A stretch of 64,000 nt of DNA from JBBQSN01 sp963825505. GTDB lineage: Bacteria; Actinomycetota; Actinomycetes; Actinomycetales; CAWJMD01. Where the stretch lies: positions 1 to 64,000 of the forward strand of contig CAWGTL010000004.1 in the NCBI GenBank assembly GCA_963825505.1. The letters run 5' to 3'. Below the pieces are notes generated by a model that saw only the letters and a program-made list of their open reading frames with translations, was not told where the DNA came from and searched no databases. The translations under genes and the position numbers were made by a program. Of this stretch, positions 42,317 to 50,245 are shown one piece after another (the first letter of the stretch is position 1; every line of letters starts with the position of its first letter).

Positions 42317-42727
42317 TCAGTCCTGCTGCTGCTGGGACCCGTCGCCGCCGGCGCCGGCGGACCAGTCCGGCAGCTGCTGGAACGCCCAGGCGTTGCCGTC
42401 GGGGTCCTCGACGTACACGAAGCGGCCCCATGCCTGCTCGTCGACCTCGCTCGTCTCGACCCCGCGACCGACCAGCTCGGTGCGCACGGCGTCGACGTCG
42501 GCGACGACGCACTGCATGTTGTCGAGCGAGCCCGGCGCCATCCGCGTCAGACCGTTGCCGATCGCGATCGAGCACGCCGACCCCGGCGGGGTCAGCTGCA
42601 CGAACCGCACGTCGTCGCTCACCACGTGGTCGTGGTCGACGACGAACCCCAGACCCTCCGCGTAGAACGTCTTGGCCCGGTCGACGTCGGACACGGGCAC
42701 GGCCACCAGCTCCAGCTTCATCTCCAT
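42317..42727 (-). CDS. VOC-family (glyoxalase/bleomycin-resistance fold) protein
   Basis: The 136-residue protein starts MEMKLELVAVPVSDVDRAKT and has the repeated beta-alpha-beta units of VOC proteins: FYAEGLGFVVDHD, then RFVQLTPPGSACSIAIG and RFVYVEDPDGNAWAFQQLPD. The (V/I)EDPDGN motif is common in the glyoxalase-like subgroup. Substrate unknown. The end is Gly/Gln-rich. Confidence 0.85.
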   Translation of the reverse strand: MEMKLELVAVPVSDVDRAKTFYAEGLGFVVDHDHVVSDDVRFVQLTPPGSACSIAIGNGLTRMAPGSLDNMQCVVADVDAVRTELVGRGVETSEVDEQAWGRFVYVEDPDGNAWAFQQLPDWSAGAGGDGSQQQQD

Positions 42728-42805
42728 GCCGACGAACGTACGCACCGAAGCGGTCACCTGGTGTCCTGATCAGCACCCGAGATCGGGTTCGGACAGGATG
42801 AGCCC

Positions 42806-43345
42806 ATGACGCACCCGAGCGAGCCGTTCCCCGGCCTGCCCTCCGTGCCGGCGCTCGAGGCCCTCCACCTGCTCGCACCGTCGGTCGCCGGGGTGATCGG
42901 GTCGGTCGACCAGGCCCGGGTCGGGGAGATCGACCCCGACCTCGCCGACACCGCCGCCTTCTGCGAGGCGTACGGCGTGCCGCTGGAGGCGTCAGCGAAC
43001 TGCGTGGTCGTCGCCGGGAGGCGCGGGGACGACGTCCGGTACGCGGCGTGCGTCGTGCTCGCCACCACCCGCGCCGACGTGAACGGCCTGGTGCGCAAGC
43101 GGTTGGACGCCCGCCGCGCCTCCTTCGCCCCGATGGACGACGCCGTGGAGCGCACCGGCATGGAGTACGGCGGGATCACCCCCGTCGGTCTGCCGGACGG
43201 CTGGGTGCTGCTCGTCGACGCCGCGGTGGCCGCCGAGCCCTGGGTCGTGGTCGGCAGCGGCCTGCGCCGCTCCAAGCTCGTGCTGCCGGGGGCCGCCCTC
43301 GCCGCGCTGCCCGGCGCCGAGGTCGTCGAGGGGCTCGGACGATGA
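42806..43345 (+). CDS. YbaK/EbsC-family aminoacyl-tRNA deacylase-like protein
   Basis: The 179-residue protein has the YbaK fold: ASANCVVVAGRRGDDVRYAACVVLA, VNGLVRKRLDARRASFAP, then EYGGITPVGLPDGWVLLVD. These proteins hydrolyse mischarged tRNAs in trans. Its stop overlaps the kynureninase start (ATGA), so it is the first gene of a two-gene operon. Confidence 0.85.
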   Translation: MTHPSEPFPGLPSVPALEALHLLAPSVAGVIGSVDQARVGEIDPDLADTAAFCEAYGVPLEASANCVVVAGRRGDDVRYAACVVLATTRADVNGLVRKRLDARRASFAPMDDAVERTGMEYGGITPVGLPDGWVLLVDAAVAAEPWVVVGSGLRRSKLVLPGAALAALPGAEVVEGLGR

Positions 43346-44595
43346 GCCTGCTGCCGACGCCGGAGGAGCTGGCCGACCGTGCCGCGGCGCTGGACGCCAC
43401 CGACCCCGTCGCGCACGCCCGCGAGCGCTTCGACCTGCCGACCGGGACGGTCTACCTGGACGGCAACTCCCTCGGCGCGCTCCCCCACGCCGTCCCCGCC
43501 GCCGTCGCCGACGTCGTGACGCAGCAGTGGGGCACCGAGCTGATCGCCTCGTGGAACACCCACGGCTGGTGGGAGGCCCCGCTCCGCGTGGGCGACGCCG
43601 TCGGCGCGCTCGTCGGTGCCGCACCGGGCCAGGTGGCGGTCGGCGACTCCACGTCGGTCAACCTGTTCAAGTGCTTCGTCGCCGCGGCGCGGATGCGTCC
43701 CGGCCGGCGGGTGGCGGTGTCCGACCCGGGTGTCTTCCCCACCGACCAGTACGTGCTCGAGGGGGCCGCACGCGTCGCCGATCTCGAGATCGTCCACGCC
43801 ACACCGGATCTCATGCCCGGGGTGATCGCGCGCCACGGCGACGACGTCGCCCTCGTCTCCGTCTCGCAGGTCGACTACCGCACCGGCGAGCTGTGGGACC
43901 TGCCCGCGATCACCGCGGCCGCGCACGACGTCGGCGCGCTGGCCGTCTGGGACCTGTGCCACTCGGCGGGGGTCGTCGAGGTGGGGCTGGACGAGCACGG
44001 CGCCGACCTCGCCGTCGGGTGCGGCTACAAGTACCTCAACGGCGGGCCCGGTGCGCCGGCGTTCGTCTACGTCCCGCACCGGCACCAGGACGCGTTCGAC
44101 CACCCGCTCACCGGCTGGCACGGCCACGCCCGTCCGTTCGGCATGGAGGGCTCCTACGCCGCCGCCGAGGGCATCAGCCGCACGCGGGTCGGTACCCCGC
44201 CGCTGCTGTCCGTTCTCGCCCTGGAGGCGGCGCTCACCGCCTACGACGGGCTGGCCCTCGCCGACGTGCGGGCGAAGTCGTCCACCGTGACGGGCTTCTT
44301 CCTGGAGTGCCTCGACGTGCTGCTGCCGGACCTCGAGGTGGCCACGCCCCGCGACCCGCGGCGTCGCGGCTCGCAGGTGGCGCTGCGCCACCCGCAGGCG
44401 TGGGGCGTGGTGCAGGCGCTGATCGCGCGGGGCGTGGTGGGCGACTTCCGCGAGCCCGACATCGTCCGGCTGGGGTTCGCCCCGCTCTACCTCTCCCACG
44501 CCGACGCGCTGTCGGCCGCCGAGCACCTGAAGGCGGTGCTCGACGGCGGGGAGCACCTCGCCGAGGCCTACCGGGTGCGTCCCACCGTCACCTAG
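43342..44595 (+). CDS. kynU: Kynureninase
   Basis: The 417-residue PLP enzyme has LDGNSLGALP near its start, WWEAPLRVGDAVG, VAVGDSTSVNLFK, WDLCHSAGVVEV and the PLP lysine in GCGYKYLNGGPGAPAF. Kynureninase splits kynurenine or 3-hydroxykynurenine into anthranilates and alanine. No other kynurenine-pathway gene lies in the window. Length is typical. Confidence 0.93.
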   Translation: MSLLPTPEELADRAAALDATDPVAHARERFDLPTGTVYLDGNSLGALPHAVPAAVADVVTQQWGTELIASWNTHGWWEAPLRVGDAVGALVGAAPGQVAVGDSTSVNLFKCFVAAARMRPGRRVAVSDPGVFPTDQYVLEGAARVADLEIVHATPDLMPGVIARHGDDVALVSVSQVDYRTGELWDLPAITAAAHDVGALAVWDLCHSAGVVEVGLDEHGADLAVGCGYKYLNGGPGAPAFVYVPHRHQDAFDHPLTGWHGHARPFGMEGSYAAAEGISRTRVGTPPLLSVLALEAALTAYDGLALADVRAKSSTVTGFFLECLDVLLPDLEVATPRDPRRRGSQVALRHPQAWGVVQALIARGVVGDFREPDIVRLGFAPLYLSHADALSAAEHLKAVLDGGEHLAEAYRVRPTVT

Positions 44596-44625
44596 GCCCC
44601 GAACGGCCGCGGGCGCACCGAGTTC

Positions 44626-45522
44626 TTACCAGCCGCGCTCGGCCAGGCGGTGGGGCTGCGGGATCTCGTCGACGTTGATGCCGACCATCGCCTCGCCGAG
44701 ACCGCGCGAGACCTTGGCGACCATGGCCGCGTCGTCGTGGAACGTGGTGGCCTTGACGATCGCGGCGGCGCGCTCGGCCGGGTTGCCGGACTTGAAGATG
44801 CCGGAGCCCACGAAGACGCCCTCGGCGCCGAGCTGCATCATCATCGCGGCGTCGGCGGGGGTCGCGATGCCGCCGGCGGTGAACAGCACCACCGGCAGCT
44901 TGCCCGCCTCGGCGACCTCGGCCACGAGCTCGTACGGCGCCTGCAGCTCCTTGGCCGCGACGTACAGCTCGTCCTGCGACATCGAGCGGAGCCGGTTCAG
45001 CTCGCCGCGGATGGTGCGCATGTGCGTGACGGCGTTGGAGACGTCGCCGGTACCGGCCTCGCCCTTGGAGCGGATCATCGCCGCGCCCTCGGTGATGCGC
45101 CGCAGCGCCTCGCCCAGGTTGGTGGCGCCGCAGACGAACGGGACCTTGAACTGCCACTTGTCGATGTGGTTGGCGTAGTCGGCCGGGGTGAGCACCTCGG
45201 ACTCGTCGACGTAGTCGACGCCGAGCGACTGCAGCACCTGCGCCTCGAGGAAGTGCCCGATCCGGGCCTTGGCCATCACCGGGATCGAGACGGCCGCGAT
45301 GATGCCGTCGATCATGTCCGGGTCGCTCATCCGCGAGACGCCGCCCTGGGCCCGGATGTCGGCCGGCACGCGCTCGAGGGCCATCACGGCGACGGCGCCG
45401 GCGTCCTCGGCGATGCGCGCCTGCTCGGGGGTGACCACGTCCATGATCACGCCGCCCTTGAGCATCTCGGCCATCCCCCGCTTGACGCGGGTCGTTCCGG
45501 TGGTGGGTTCGGGGCTGGACAT
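44626..45522 (-). CDS. pdxS: Pyridoxal 5'-phosphate synthase lyase subunit
   Basis: The 298-residue protein has TRVKRGMAEMLKGGVIMDVV, AVMALERVPADIRAQGGVSRM, SIPVMAKARIGHF and KGEAGTGDVSNAV, the conserved active-site lysine segments of PdxS. It condenses ribose-5-phosphate, glyceraldehyde-3-phosphate and ammonia from PdxT. ATG has GAGG seven bases before. In mycobacteria pdxS lies close to pdxT; here about 4.1 kb of other genes divides them. Confidence 0.97.
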   Translation of the reverse strand: MSSPEPTTGTTRVKRGMAEMLKGGVIMDVVTPEQARIAEDAGAVAVMALERVPADIRAQGGVSRMSDPDMIDGIIAAVSIPVMAKARIGHFLEAQVLQSLGVDYVDESEVLTPADYANHIDKWQFKVPFVCGATNLGEALRRITEGAAMIRSKGEAGTGDVSNAVTHMRTIRGELNRLRSMSQDELYVAAKELQAPYELVAEVAEAGKLPVVLFTAGGIATPADAAMMMQLGAEGVFVGSGIFKSGNPAERAAAIVKATTFHDDAAMVAKVSRGLGEAMVGINVDEIPQPHRLAERGW

Positions 45523-45630
45523 CGTCGTTCCTCGCTGGGTCTGGGTGCCGCCGGACGGCCCGGGGCGGACGCCACCAGGGTAGGCCCGTTCCGGGGCGCC
45601 CCGGACAACACCCTTCCCCAAGGCGGCGAG

Positions 45631-46677
45631 TCAGCTGAGGACCACCGACTGCGACGTCGACACGAGCACGACCCAGATGTTCCCGGGCGCGAACGGCAGC
45701 GGGGCACCGCGCCAGGTGAACGACGTCGGGTCGTCCGCGTGGTTGCGGCTCCACGCCGCGGAGAACGCGACGCCGTCACGCAGGATCTCCGCGGCGCCAC
45801 GGCCCGTGAGCACCACGTCTGGCGTGCGTGCACCCGTCGAGTCGCGGTTGTCGCTCGCGACGACCTGGACGTGCTGGAAGACGACCGTGGACGCGCCGTG
45901 CAAGGTGCCCGCCGGGTCGACGTCCGCGGTTCCGTCGGTGTAGAGCACGAACCGTCGTTGCTGCACCGACCACGCGAAGGCGATGGTGGCGGCCGGATAG
46001 GACGTGGTCGCTCGCTCCACCGGGGTCCCACCTGGCGGCAGGGCGCCGAAGGTGAATCCGACCGGATTCGGCGGGACGCTCCCGCCGGCGCGCCGCAGCA
46101 GCGCGGCGGGATCGGCGATGACGTTGTAGGGCGCCCGCCGCCTGGGCTCACGCCGGTACCCCGTTCCGCCGCTGTCCATGCTGACGTTGACCAGCGGAGC
46201 GCTCGCCAGCCGCCGGTTCGTGTACCGGGACGCACCTGAGTAGGCGAACGCGACCCGGCCGTAGCTCGCCAGGATGCTGGCGTCCGAGACCCGGCCGCTG
46301 CGCACCGGGCCGACCTCGGCCGGCATCCGGGTGGAGTAGACGGCGTTCAACCGGGTCAGACCGCCCTCGACCGGCTCGACGTAGACCACGTCCGCGGAGC
46401 CCAGACCGACCCGCGGTCGCGCAGGGGCGGTGTTGTCGATCTTCACGGCGAGCACCGGGCCGTCGGCCACGGGCAGCCCGGTGAGCAACGAGGCCCGCAC
46501 CGGCGGGGCCACCGTGCCGGTGGCGTCGGCCGAGACCTGCGGGCGCGAGGTGCTGGGGGTGGCGGACGGGCTGGCGGCCGGCTCGGGCTCCTTCGAGCAC
46601 CCGGCCAGCGCCGCGGCGGCGCCGAGGGCGCCGAACAGCACCAGGCGTCGGGACGGCGGGGAGGGCGGGGCGGTCAC
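45631..46677 (-). CDS. DUF3048-family lipoprotein (YerB-like)
   Basis: The 348-residue protein has a signal peptide with lipobox (SRRLVLFGALGAAAALAGC), a Pro/Ser-rich linker, then two DUF3048 regions: AVKIDNTAPARPRVGLGSADV and EGGLTRLNAVYSTRMPAEVGPVRSGR, later TIAFAWSVQQRRFVLYTDG. The family is extracytoplasmic with unknown role. GTG overlaps the preceding gene's stop (GTGA), so it closes the PIM-region operon. Confidence 0.88.
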   Translation of the reverse strand: MTAPPSPPSRRLVLFGALGAAAALAGCSKEPEPAASPSATPSTSRPQVSADATGTVAPPVRASLLTGLPVADGPVLAVKIDNTAPARPRVGLGSADVVYVEPVEGGLTRLNAVYSTRMPAEVGPVRSGRVSDASILASYGRVAFAYSGASRYTNRRLASAPLVNVSMDSGGTGYRREPRRRAPYNVIADPAALLRRAGGSVPPNPVGFTFGALPPGGTPVERATTSYPAATIAFAWSVQQRRFVLYTDGTADVDPAGTLHGASTVVFQHVQVVASDNRDSTGARTPDVVLTGRGAAEILRDGVAFSAAWSRNHADDPTSFTWRGAPLPFAPGNIWVVLVSTSQSVVLS

Positions 46678-47303
46678 GGCGACGACGGTAGCCCGTCGTC
46701 GGTCGCGGACCGGAACGGCACGTCGTCGATCTCCACGGTCCGCGGCTCGGGCGCGCTGCCGGCCAGCCGCGCCCACCGCACCAGGCGCTTGCGCCGCACC
46801 GCGCGGGCGTGGCTGACGGCGTCGTTGTGGAACCGGCGAGCGAGCACCACCCGGTGCGACACGGCGGTCAGCGGCCCGAGATGCCCTCCGGACACCGCGG
46901 GGTGGTCCGCGGGCAGGTCGTCGAGGGTGGCGCGCAGCGCCCGCGTCAGGTCGCTCTCGGCGGCCTCGCGGTCGTCGCTGTGGTCGTCGAGCCGGCTGCC
47001 GGAGAACGGGTCGAGCGCCACCTGCGCGGCGCGCTCCTCCCCAGCCTCGATCGCCTCCGCGGCGGCACCGGCGACGAGCACCGCGCTGGCGGGGTCGAGC
47101 AGGCCGCTGACCGCCAGGCCGGTGGCCGCCTGGGCCCTGCGCAGCAGCTGGTTGTCCAGCGCCGCGGCTGCGCCCTCGACCCGCCGGTGCAGCCGGTCGA
47201 GCCGCTGCGCCAGGTAGAACAGGTACCAGGCCAGGACGACCCCGAGCAGGACCACCACGCCCACCAGGACCAAGGGCGACCCGCCGGACAGCAGCTCGCT
47301 CAC
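46674..47303 (-). CDS. Single-helix membrane protein of unknown function downstream of pimA
   Basis: The 209-residue protein has one N-terminal helix (SPLVLVGVVVLLGVVLAWYLFYL) followed by a long soluble helical part (RLHRRVEGAAAALDNQLLRRA, HRVVLARRFHNDAVSHARAVRRKR). The segment with RFHNDAV resembles LemA proteins (RYNDAV). A protein of this kind follows pimA in several actinobacteria. GTG overlaps the pimA stop. Confidence 0.75.
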   Translation of the reverse strand: MSELLSGGSPLVLVGVVVLLGVVLAWYLFYLAQRLDRLHRRVEGAAAALDNQLLRRAQAATGLAVSGLLDPASAVLVAGAAAEAIEAGEERAAQVALDPFSGSRLDDHSDDREAAESDLTRALRATLDDLPADHPAVSGGHLGPLTAVSHRVVLARRFHNDAVSHARAVRRKRLVRWARLAGSAPEPRTVEIDDVPFRSATDDGLPSSP

Positions 47304-48457
47304 CGCCACCACCGCTTCAGGAACCGTCCTGAGCCGGCCTCGGGCCGCACGGCCTGGGGGGCGACCATCTCGTAGACCTCGAGCAGCTGGTGCGCGACGG
47401 TGCTCCAGTCGTACCGGCGCACCCACGCCGAGCCGTGCGTGCGGAGCGCCTCGCGCTGCTCCGGGTCACCGAGCACCTCTGCCAGCCGGTCCGCCAGCGA
47501 CGCCGGGTCGCCCGTGGTGAACAGCGCGCCGCACCGTCCGTCGTCGAGCACCCGGCGGAACGCGCCGAGGTCGCTCGCCACCACCGTGGTGCCGGCGCTC
47601 ATCGCCTCGACCAGGACGATGCCGAAGCTCTCCCCACCGGTCTGCGGCGCGACGTAGACGTCGACCGAGGCCAGCAGCGAGGCCTTCTCGTCGTCGGTGA
47701 CGCCGCCGAGGAAGGTCACCGCCTCCGCGTGCGACCCGAACCGCTCCGCGGCCTCCTCGAGGTCGCCGTTGCCGGCCACGAAGAGCCGGACCCCCGGGAC
47801 GCGCTCGCGGACTCGGCCGAAGGCCTCCGCCAGCACCTGCAGGCCCTTGCGCGGCTCGTCGATGCGGCCGAGGAACGCGATCGTCGGCGCCTGCGGCGTG
47901 CCGGTCCAGCGCGGGTCGGTGGCGGCCGCCGCGAAGACGTCGCAGTCCACGCCGTTGGGGATGACCACGGCGTCACCGCCGAGGTGCTCGACCAGCGTGC
48001 GCCGGGCGTCCTCGCTGACGGCGATCCGGGCGGCGATCTTCTCCATCCCCGGCCGCAGGAACGGGTAGGAGACGGTGAGCCACCGCGAGCGCGCGATCGA
48101 GGTGTGGAAGGTCGCCACCACCGGCAGCTCGGCGGCCCAGAGCGCGATGAGCGACAGGCTCGGGACCTGCGGCTCGTGCAGGTGCACCAGGTCGAAGTCG
48201 CCCTCGGCGAGCCAGCGCCGCACCCGGGCCGAGGCCACCGGGCCGAACGTGAGCCGGGCGACCGAGCCGTTGTACGCCACGGGCAGCGCCCGTCCCGCGG
48301 ACTGGACGTAGGACGGCACCGGGGTGTCGTCGTCCGCGGGCGCCAGCACGCTGACGTCGTGCCCGAGCTCGATGAGGTGCTCGGCCAGGTCGCGGATGTG
48401 GAACTGCACCCCGCCCGGGACGTCGAGCGAGTACGGGCAGACGATCCCCAGCCTCAC
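47300..48457 (-). CDS. pimA: Phosphatidyl-myo-inositol mannosyltransferase PimA
   Basis: The 385-residue GT4 protein starts VRLGIVCPYSLDVPGGVQFH and has HLHEPQVPSLSL, VATFHTSIARSRWL, FLGRIDEPRKGLQVLAEA and the donor E-x7-E motif in ESFGIVLVEAM. PimA adds the first mannose of phosphatidylinositol mannosides on the inner membrane face from GDP-mannose. It overlaps both neighbours by four bases, so the PIM genes form a tight operon. Confidence 0.95.
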   Translation of the reverse strand: MRLGIVCPYSLDVPGGVQFHIRDLAEHLIELGHDVSVLAPADDDTPVPSYVQSAGRALPVAYNGSVARLTFGPVASARVRRWLAEGDFDLVHLHEPQVPSLSLIALWAAELPVVATFHTSIARSRWLTVSYPFLRPGMEKIAARIAVSEDARRTLVEHLGGDAVVIPNGVDCDVFAAAATDPRWTGTPQAPTIAFLGRIDEPRKGLQVLAEAFGRVRERVPGVRLFVAGNGDLEEAAERFGSHAEAVTFLGGVTDDEKASLLASVDVYVAPQTGGESFGIVLVEAMSAGTTVVASDLGAFRRVLDDGRCGALFTTGDPASLADRLAEVLGDPEQREALRTHGSAWVRRYDWSTVAHQLLEVYEMVAPQAVRPEAGSGRFLKRWWR

Positions 48458-49434
48458 CGTGCGGCCCCCTCGCCGGCGCGCTCCGCGGCGTGCGAGCGCG
48501 CCAGCCGGTCCAGGTCGAGGTCGGCGGTGAAGACCGGCTGCAGCATGTGCCAGTCCTCGGGGTGCTCGGCGATGCCCGCCCCGAGCGCGTCGGCCACGCC
48601 CTGGGTCAGCACCCGCACGCGCGCGGCGCGGGCGAGCGGGCGGCCGGCGTCGTCGGTGGCGCCGTCCGGGACGGTGACCTCCGGGTGGAACCGGATCACG
48701 ATCCGTCGTCCCGACTCGACCTCCGGGGCCGGTTCGTACCAGATGCTCACCGGCGACAGCAGGGCTCCGGTGACCTCGGCGAGCGACGCCGGACCGGCGG
48801 CCATCCGGACCGGGTGTCCGCACAGATCGACCTCGACGCCGGTGCGGGACAGGTCGCGGTCGCACAGCAGCGGCACGAGGCCGCCGCCCCGCAGGGCCCG
48901 CACCAGGTTCGTGAACACGCCGTCGTCACCGAGCGCCAGCACGTCGATGCCGATGCCGGTGCGGTAGGCCACGAAGGCGTCGAACACCTCCACCGGCTCG
49001 AGCCGCTCGGCCACGGTGGTCACCTTGTGCAGGTCGAGGGCCGACCAGGCGCCGGCGAGGTCCCAGTTCCCCTGGTGCGACAGGGCCGCGACCACACCGC
49101 GGCCGGACGCGAGCGCCGCGCGGACCGGGACGTCGCCCTCGACCCGCACGGCCCCACGGACCTGCTCCGGGGTCCAGGACGGCAACCGGAACGAGTCGCA
49201 CCAGTACCGCAGGTAGGAGCGCATCCCCGCCCGCGACAGCTCGCGCAGGCCCTCGGCGTCGAGGTCCGGACGCACCCGGGCGAGGTTCCCCTCGAGCCGG
49301 CGCACTGCCGGCCCGCGCCGGCGCCAGGCGAGGTCGGCCACGAGCGCGAACAGCGGGTAGGCCACGGCGGCCGGCAGCAGCCGAACCAGGCGCCAGCCCC
49401 CCAGGTAGGTGAGCGCCGTGACGCGGCGCCTCAC
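48454..49434 (-). CDS. Phosphatidylinositol mannoside acyltransferase (PatA-like)
   Basis: The 326-residue LPLAT protein has the acyltransferase H-x4-D motif in ALSHQGNWDLAGAW, then VAYRTGIGIDVLALG and LCDRDLSRTGVEVDLCG. Its place between pgsA and pimA is that of mycobacterial patA, which acylates the mannose of PIMs. GTG 49434 overlaps the pgsA stop. No signal peptide; it binds the membrane from inside. Confidence 0.92.
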   Translation of the reverse strand: MRRRVTALTYLGGWRLVRLLPAAVAYPLFALVADLAWRRRGPAVRRLEGNLARVRPDLDAEGLRELSRAGMRSYLRYWCDSFRLPSWTPEQVRGAVRVEGDVPVRAALASGRGVVAALSHQGNWDLAGAWSALDLHKVTTVAERLEPVEVFDAFVAYRTGIGIDVLALGDDGVFTNLVRALRGGGLVPLLCDRDLSRTGVEVDLCGHPVRMAAGPASLAEVTGALLSPVSIWYEPAPEVESGRRIVIRFHPEVTVPDGATDDAGRPLARAARVRVLTQGVADALGAGIAEHPEDWHMLQPVFTADLDLDRLARSHAAERAGEGAAR

Positions 49435-50105
49435 CGGCCCGCCACGGCGCTGTCGGTCGTCTCGGCGGCCAGCCGGTCGCGGGCCTGCCGGCGCACGGCC
49501 AGCATCCGCTGGACCGCCGTCCACGCGCTCGCCAGGGCGAGGAGCACGAGCGCGCCGACCAGCACCCACGCCGGGAGCCCGATCCCGTGGGCGAAGACGG
49601 CGACCAGGACCACGGTGATCCGGTCGGCCCGCTCGGCGATGCCGCCCGACGCCGTCATCCCGAGCCCCTCGGCGCGGGCGCGGGCGTACGGCACGAGCGA
49701 GCCGAGCACGAGGCAGGCCAGGGCGGCTGCCGTGCCGGCGGCCGCAGAGGACCGCTCGGCGTCCGGCCCGGTGAACCACAGCACGAGGCCGACGAAGATC
49801 GCCGCGTCGGCCACCCGGTCGAGGGTCGAGTCGAGGAAGGCCCCCCAGGCGCCGGAGCGGCGCGCGCCGCGGGCCGCCAGGAGGCGCGCCATCATGCCGT
49901 CGACCGAGTCGGCCAGGACCACGACGGTGAGCACCAGCGGACCGACGACGAACTCTCCCCGCGGGAAGAACCACAGCGCGGCCGCCACGACGCCGAGGGT
50001 GCCCACCACGGTGACGGCGTCGGGCGAGATCCCCAGACGCACCAGCCCCGAGGCGAGGGGGGTGAACAGGGCGGCACCGAGCCGGCGCAGGTGTCGGGTG
50101 AGCAT
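49431..50105 (-). CDS. pgsA: Phosphatidylinositol phosphate synthase (CDP-alcohol phosphatidyltransferase)
   Basis: The 224-residue membrane protein has the full CDP-alcohol signature D-x2-DG-x2-AR-x8+-G-x3-D-x3-D in ADSVDGMMARLLAARG followed by GAWGAFLDSTLDRVAD, and about six helices. With pimA and patA it supplies the inositol lipid base from CDP-DAG and inositol-1-phosphate. ATG 50105 starts MLTRHLRRLG; GTG 50114 is an alternative. Confidence 0.92.
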   Translation of the reverse strand: MLTRHLRRLGAALFTPLASGLVRLGISPDAVTVVGTLGVVAAALWFFPRGEFVVGPLVLTVVVLADSVDGMMARLLAARGARRSGAWGAFLDSTLDRVADAAIFVGLVLWFTGPDAERSSAAAGTAAALACLVLGSLVPYARARAEGLGMTASGGIAERADRITVVLVAVFAHGIGLPAWVLVGALVLLALASAWTAVQRMLAVRRQARDRLAAETTDSAVAGR

Positions 50106-50245
50106 GGCGCTCACAGGGTAGTGGCGCCTGCGCGCGCGTCGACCCACCTCGGCCGGCCGGGCGCTCGCCACGCGGTGGTGCCAGGCGGTAGGACTGTCGC
50201 TGCGGCGGCGTCGCACGGGTGCCGACGAGGTGGAGGGCAGCAACC

